DNA of 64,000 bases from Oscillospiraceae bacterium. Lineage in GTDB: Bacteria; Bacillota; Clostridia; Oscillospirales; Oscillospiraceae. The notes beneath the pieces were generated by a model. It was not told the DNA's origin. It saw only the letters and a program-made list of their open reading frames with translations, and made no database searches. Made by a program: the position numbers and the translations under genes. Within the stretch, counting starts at the first letter, position 1; every line of letters starts with the position of its first letter. Positions 60,194 through 64,000 of the stretch are shown piece after piece. Location: assembly GCA_017458335.1 (NCBI GenBank), contig JAFTFT010000040.1, positions 1 through 64,000 of the forward strand, in the 5' to 3' direction.

Positions 60194-61513
60194 TCAGCGG
60201 CGGCGCCTTCTCCGCCTGCGCTGCCTGGCCGGACCGCAGAGGTGGACAATGACAAGAACCAGATCCACCGGGAGCAGCGCCATCAGCAGGGCCATCAGGA
60301 CACTGGGCGGTTTCAGAGCGGAGAGACGGAAACCCCCGGAACCTTCGGCATCCGAAGCACTGCCGCCGGCCGAACCGGAGGCGGAAGAGGACTCCACCAG
60401 GACCGGAACACTCACGGTGCCGGAGGAAGCGGCCGGGGCGGCTTCCGTCCCTGCCGCGGAACCCGAGGCGGCGCCGCCGAGACGCCGTGTAGCCGTGTAG
60501 CCGCAGATCTCACAGACGCCCCTTTCCACCTCCGCGCCGGAAGCATCCTGTGCGGAAGTCCAGTTGAAACTGTGCAGCGCTTCATCCGTCGCGGGGCTGC
60601 CGTCGAGAGACTCACGCCAGTGCCCGCGGGCGTCATAGCTCCAGGCCTCGGAATAGCGGTGCTCCTGCGCATCCGCAGGCGTCGTGACGGCGGAAGTGAC
60701 CGGAGCGGTGGCACTCACCGGCTCAGGAGAGGGAGCGGGAGAGACCTCCGTACTCGGCTGCGGTGCGGCGACAATCCTGGAGATCGTGGGATTTACGGTC
60801 AGGACGGCGGGATTGGTCCGGGTGACGTTCCCTTCCCCGGCGCCGATCATGTCGCAGACGACCTTCCAGCCGTTGAGCGCATAGGGGATGTGATAGAGGT
60901 TGAGCTTCGGACTGTTGTTTCCCTTATATTCGATGGAGGGGTAGCTGTCCTTCAGACGGTCAACGGGGATGACCCCTCTGCCCTCCGGCTCCACCAGAGA
61001 CCATTCATAATCCCGGACATAGGCGCCCGAGACGACGAAGGAAGCCCAGCCGCCTTCGTCCACGGTCTCGTTTCCGGGATGCTTGTACACCGTGGGGGCC
61101 CAGACCGAGGCGGTATAATCCCGGGTCAGCGCGGCGGAGGTGCCGGAAGGATCCACCGAGCAGGAAATGGCGCTGTTATTCAGGTAGCAGGCCACGTCCG
61201 GACTTATGGTATAACCGTCCGTGACACCGATGACCAGAACCAGGGTATAGGTTTCGGGGCCGAAATCCCCGGACACGAGCATCCCGCCGGCATCGTACCA
61301 GCCCGCGCTGATCACCCGGCAGCCCGGCGTACTGGTGGCCGCGGTGATCTGGGACGGGGAGGTCAGAGCCACGGGCGTGGCGGAGATCGTGGTCAGGATC
61401 TTCCCGACCGCCGCATTCTCGGCGGAAGCCGGCACAGGCAGCGCGGCGCCGAAAGACAGCACGAGGGAAAGAACCGTGATCAGCGTAAGCAGACGCAGTT
61501 TTTTTGCTTGCAT
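60194..61513 (-). CDS. Secreted Ig-like protein with C-terminal anchor
   Basis: A 439-residue exported protein of unknown function. Signal peptide about 1-32 (LITVLSLVLSFGAALPVPA). An N-terminal beta-rich part (about 40-150), an Ig-like domain (about 152-245, with GGWASFVVSGAYVRDYEW), a Ser/Pro/Thr linker, then a segment with HRYSEAWSYDARGHWRESL ending CEICGYTAT, like clostridial extracellular Cys-motif repeats. The end is a membrane segment (about 404-424) and a run of eight Arg. This is a C-terminal anchor without an LPxTG sortase motif. GGAGGGG precedes the ATG; the frame extends 28 codons upstream but those lie before the signal peptide. Confidence 0.75.
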   Translation of the reverse strand: MQAKKLRLLTLITVLSLVLSFGAALPVPASAENAAVGKILTTISATPVALTSPSQITAATSTPGCRVISAGWYDAGGMLVSGDFGPETYTLVLVIGVTDGYTISPDVACYLNNSAISCSVDPSGTSAALTRDYTASVWAPTVYKHPGNETVDEGGWASFVVSGAYVRDYEWSLVEPEGRGVIPVDRLKDSYPSIEYKGNNSPKLNLYHIPYALNGWKVVCDMIGAGEGNVTRTNPAVLTVNPTISRIVAAPQPSTEVSPAPSPEPVSATAPVTSAVTTPADAQEHRYSEAWSYDARGHWRESLDGSPATDEALHSFNWTSAQDASGAEVERGVCEICGYTATRRLGGAASGSAAGTEAAPAASSGTVSVPVLVESSSASGSAGGSASDAEGSGGFRLSALKPPSVLMALLMALLPVDLVLVIVHLCGPARQRRRRRRRR

Positions 61514-61820
61514 AACGTTCCCCTCCGGAAAGCACGGCGGCAGCGGAAACCGAAGCGCCGGCTGTGTCATTAAAGTACGGATCGACGGTATGAACATCGA
61601 AATCCGTCAACATAATTCTCTTTTATATTATAGTAGTCCGACGGCGAATGGTCAAGCAAAAAAACAAGGTATTGTTGGTAATGACAGAAAAAACACATAA
61701 TAGGAGATTTGTCAGAAACTTATCTTGTTAAAATCGACAAATGGCTATGGACAGAAGTCACGTTGTTATGTTAAAATACTCTTCGTACTTTTTTGGAATT
61801 CATTTGACGAGGTGAAGCTT
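61514..61820. other. Divergent region before rnfC
   Basis: A 307-base AT-rich gap. It holds a good minus-strand promoter (61627-61655). On the plus side several weak -10-like TAAAAT elements (61729, 61772) could serve rnfC, but I cannot choose one. Confidence 0.5.
61627..61655 (-). promoter_or_regulatory. Promoter of the secreted Ig-like protein gene
   Basis: On the minus strand TTGACC (61655-61650), 17 bases, perfect TATAAT (61632-61627), about 115 bases before the start codon. Confidence 0.75.
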
Positions 61821-63173
61821 ATGACCCATACGTTTAAGGGCGGTGTTCATCCCAACTACATGAAGGCTCCGCAGGTGCCGATTTCTGTAGTGACGCCGCC
61901 TCCGGAGGTGGTGATCCCGATGGTTCAGCACATCGGCGCACCCTGCAAGCCGCTGGTGGCGAAGGGCGACTATGTGAAAATGGGCCAGAAGATCGGGGAG
62001 AATCCGGCTCCCGTTTCTGCGCCGGTTCACGCTTCGGTCTCCGGAAAAGTCGTCGCGGTGGAACCGAGACCCCATCCTCTGGGTGATATGATCATGTCGG
62101 TCGTCATCGAGAACGACTACCAGGACACGCCGTGTGAGGATCTGGCTCCTCTGACGGAGGAGGAACTGAAAAGCCCGGAAGCCATCCTGACCAGGATGCG
62201 CGAAGCGGGAGTCGTCGGAATGGGCGGCGCGATGTTTCCGACTGCCTTCAAGGTCCGCAGCGGCATCGGCAAGGTTGACAAGCTGGTCATCAACGGCGCC
62301 GAGTGCGAACCGTACCTCAACGGCGACCATCTGACCATGCTGAACTACCCCGAAAAGCTCCTGAAGGGCATCGAGCTGGTCCGGATCGCGGGCGGCGTGA
62401 AAAAGGCCTTCTACGGCATCGAGGTCAACAAACAGGATGCCATCGACCTGCTCAATTCCTTCCATCCCGAGCAGTACGGGATCGAGATCGTCCCCGAAGC
62501 GGTGAAATACCCGCAGGGCGGCGAGAAGATGCAGGTCAAGGCCGTGACGGGACGCGAGGTCAAGCCGGGCGGACTGCCCGCCGGAGTCGGCTGCACGGTT
62601 GTGAGCACCCGCACCTGCTATGCGATCTATCAGGCCTGCTATGAAGGAAAACCCGTGATCGAGCGCATCGTGACCGTGGGCGGCAGCGCCGTGGACGGCC
62701 CGCACAACGCCCTGACGAGAGTCGGGACCCCGCTTGGCTATCTCGCCGAGCAGTGCGGCGGATTTGTCAAAACCCCGCGCAAGATCGTTCTGGGCGGACC
62801 GATGATGGGCATCTGCGCCACAAGCTTCGAGGCGCCGACCATCAAGGGCACCGCGGGCGTGCTGTATTTCACGGAAGAGGAAGACCGCATGGTGGAAAAT
62901 CCCCAGTGCATCCGCTGCGGAAAGTGCATCACGGTCTGCCCCATGAATCTCGAACCGGTCTTTATGTACATGTATTACAACAAGGGCGATTACGAGAATA
63001 TGGAAAAATACCATGTGATGGACTGCTTTGAATGCGGCAGCTGCGCGTTCAACTGTCCGGCAAGAATGCCTCTGACCCATGCGTTCAAGACGGCCAAGCT
63101 CATGTTCCAGGACAAGGCGGCCAGGGAAAAAGCCGCGGCGGAAGCCAAGGCAGCAAAGGAGGCCCAGAAATGA
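61821..63173 (+). CDS. rnfC: Rnf complex subunit C
   Basis: A 450-residue peripheral subunit of the ferredoxin:NAD+ oxidoreductase, which couples electron transfer to Na+ or H+ export. GGVHPNYMKAPQVPI opens the protein; VGMGGAMFPTAFKV near residue 133 is the nucleotide/FMN-type motif; SLBB region in the middle; two [4Fe-4S] clusters at CIRCGKCITVCPMN near residue 365 and CFECGSCAFNCPAR near 403. The short Ala/Lys tail is typical. Start at 61821 chosen for GAGGTG and family N-terminus. Overlaps rnfD by four bases. Confidence 0.94.
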   Translation: MTHTFKGGVHPNYMKAPQVPISVVTPPPEVVIPMVQHIGAPCKPLVAKGDYVKMGQKIGENPAPVSAPVHASVSGKVVAVEPRPHPLGDMIMSVVIENDYQDTPCEDLAPLTEEELKSPEAILTRMREAGVVGMGGAMFPTAFKVRSGIGKVDKLVINGAECEPYLNGDHLTMLNYPEKLLKGIELVRIAGGVKKAFYGIEVNKQDAIDLLNSFHPEQYGIEIVPEAVKYPQGGEKMQVKAVTGREVKPGGLPAGVGCTVVSTRTCYAIYQACYEGKPVIERIVTVGGSAVDGPHNALTRVGTPLGYLAEQCGGFVKTPRKIVLGGPMMGICATSFEAPTIKGTAGVLYFTEEEDRMVENPQCIRCGKCITVCPMNLEPVFMYMYYNKGDYENMEKYHVMDCFECGSCAFNCPARMPLTHAFKTAKLMFQDKAAREKAAAEAKAAKEAQK

Positions 63174-64000
63174 GCGAAAAGAAAGAAAGAATCATTCTGG
63201 ACGTAGCCTATCAGCCGCAGGTCCGGACAACGCAGGATACCAAACGGCTGATGCTGGACGTCATGATTGCGCTTCTTCCGGCGATTATTGTGGGCGTGCT
63301 CCAGTTCGGCCTCTATCCTCTGGTGCTGCTGCTGACGGGCGTCTGCTCGGCGGTCTTCTGGGAGTGGGGCTACCGCAGGCTCTTCAAGAAGGACGCGAGC
63401 ATCGGTGACCTCTCCGCGGCCCTGACCGGTCTGCTCCTTGGCCTCACGATGCCGCCCACGGCGCCCTGGTGGCTTCCGGTGATCGGCACCTTCTTCGGCA
63501 TCGTCGTGGTGAAGCAGCTCTACGGCGGCATCGGCAAGAACTTCCTCAATCCCGCTCTGGCCGGCCGTGCGTTCCTTTTCTCCAGCTACGCGACGATCAT
63601 GGCGACCTGGTCCATCCCCAACGCCCTGAGCGGAACCGTCGACGGCACCACCATGGCGACACCGCTTGCCGGCATGTACGGCGACGGTCTGCCGGCTTAT
63701 TTCACGGCGAAGTCCATGTTCATGGGCTATCTTCCCGGCTGCATCGGCGAGATCAGCGCGTTCGCGCTGCTGCTGGGCGGGGCGTACCTGATCTGGCGCA
63801 AGGTGATCTCCTGGCGCATCCCGGTCTCCTTCATCGGAACGGTTGGGCTGCTGACGCTGATCTTCGGCAAGTCCGGTTACTCAAACGGCCAGTGGATGCT
63901 CTATAACCTCTTCTCCGGCAGTCTGATGCTGGGCGCGATCTTCATGGCGACGGACTATGCCACCAGCCCGGTTACACTCAACGGCCAGCTGGTCTATGGT
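63170..64000 (+). CDS. rnfD: Rnf complex subunit D, truncated by window end
   Basis: The first 277 codons of a polytopic membrane subunit of the Rnf complex. It begins MSEKKERIILDVAYQPQV, has DTKRLMLDVMIALLPA as the first amphipathic/membrane segment, GGIGKNFLNPALAGRAFLF near residue 119, and TTMATPLAG near 162, where the Thr corresponds to the covalent FMN attachment site (S/T-x-A-T) of the family. ATFMATDYATSP-like AIFMATDYATSPVT is near the cut. Coupled to rnfC by ATGA. rnfG, E, A and B should follow outside the window. Confidence 0.92.
   Translation, partial: MSEKKERIILDVAYQPQVRTTQDTKRLMLDVMIALLPAIIVGVLQFGLYPLVLLLTGVCSAVFWEWGYRRLFKKDASIGDLSAALTGLLLGLTMPPTAPWWLPVIGTFFGIVVVKQLYGGIGKNFLNPALAGRAFLFSSYATIMATWSIPNALSGTVDGTTMATPLAGMYGDGLPAYFTAKSMFMGYLPGCIGEISAFALLLGGAYLIWRKVISWRIPVSFIGTVGLLTLIFGKSGYSNGQWMLYNLFSGSLMLGAIFMATDYATSPVTLNGQLVYG

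Noticed and set aside
1..64000. tRNA, rRNA and known riboswitches
   Set aside because: I looked in the intergenic gaps for tRNA-like and conserved leader structures and saw none; hairpins found are simple stems.

Overview
The window looks like chromosome from a moderately high-GC anaerobic Firmicute of the class Clostridia. Evidence: HPr with both His15 and the regulatory Ser46, a YerC/TrpR-like regulator, a meso-DAP-type MurE (DNPR motif), an mraZ-headed division cluster, an Rnf complex (rnfC, rnfD), a giant 2-hydroxyacyl-CoA dehydratase activase fusion, strong AGGAGG ribosome sites and sigma-A type promoters. No rRNA, tRNA or CRISPR array was recognised. The family or genus cannot be fixed from the sequence alone.

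Layout. (1) 0.2-14.8 kb: surface polysaccharide locus. It holds an AT-rich GT4 glycosyltransferase, two large DUF6056-like membrane proteins, an O-antigen-ligase/polymerase-like protein, a PglC-type initiating sugar-phosphate transferase, then a tightly coupled run of aminotransferase, 2-hydroxyacid dehydrogenase, ATP-grasp ligase, GT4, Gfo/Idh/MocA oxidoreductase and DegT aminotransferase, with a TupA-like ATP-grasp protein facing them. The enzyme set suggests an amino sugar carrying an amide-linked hydroxy- or amino-acid group (inference). (2) 15.0-18.9 kb: ptsH, then uvrC-rsmD-coaD and a coiled-coil protein, overlapping. (3) 18.9-26.4 kb: a very reduced dcw cluster, mraZ-rsmH-murE-mraY-murG-divIB, then ftsZ on its own promoter. 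ftsL, pbpB, murF, murD, ftsW, murC and ftsA are absent from it. A clean 10-bp-period operator array sits at the mraZ start. (4) 26.5-33.2 kb: BrkB/YihY, two methyltransferases, yerC with a 71-bp tandem repeat upstream, a GH36 alpha-galactosidase and a CofE-like ligase.

(5) 33.3-41.1 kb: a genomic island. It has a tyrosine-recombinase remnant, phage-like fragments, a solitary AAA-DUF4143 ATPase bounded by 35-bp imperfect inverted repeats, and an ABC import operon whose two-domain permease is fused in one frame to a winged helix and a LicC-like nucleotidyltransferase. A frameshifted nucleotidyltransferase pseudogene follows. (6) 41.1-48.9 kb: VanZ, phosphohexomutase, a lone HypA, a TetR regulator and a 1415-residue acyl-CoA dehydratase activase fusion. 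(7) 49.2-54.2 kb: comEA, response regulator, histidine kinase and M24 peptidase in one operon, divergent from a D,D-carboxypeptidase. (8) 54.3-58.1 kb: two COG0523-type GTPases (one with a duplicated His/Asp/Glu/Cys-rich metal-binding insert, one ending in a DUF1980-like domain), a HAD hydrolase and a GT2, mostly overlapping. (9) 58.2-64.0 kb: a zinc-ribbon membrane protein, YvcK, a secreted Ig-like protein with a poly-Arg tail, and rnfC-rnfD running off the end.

The most unusual items are the permease-winged helix-LicC fusion, the inverted-repeat-bounded AAA-DUF4143 cassette, the duplicated metal-binding insert, the 10-bp mraZ operator array, and a dispersed family of hairpins with the core CCCCGCC/GGCGGGG. 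All functional statements rest on motif recognition by eye; no database search was run.
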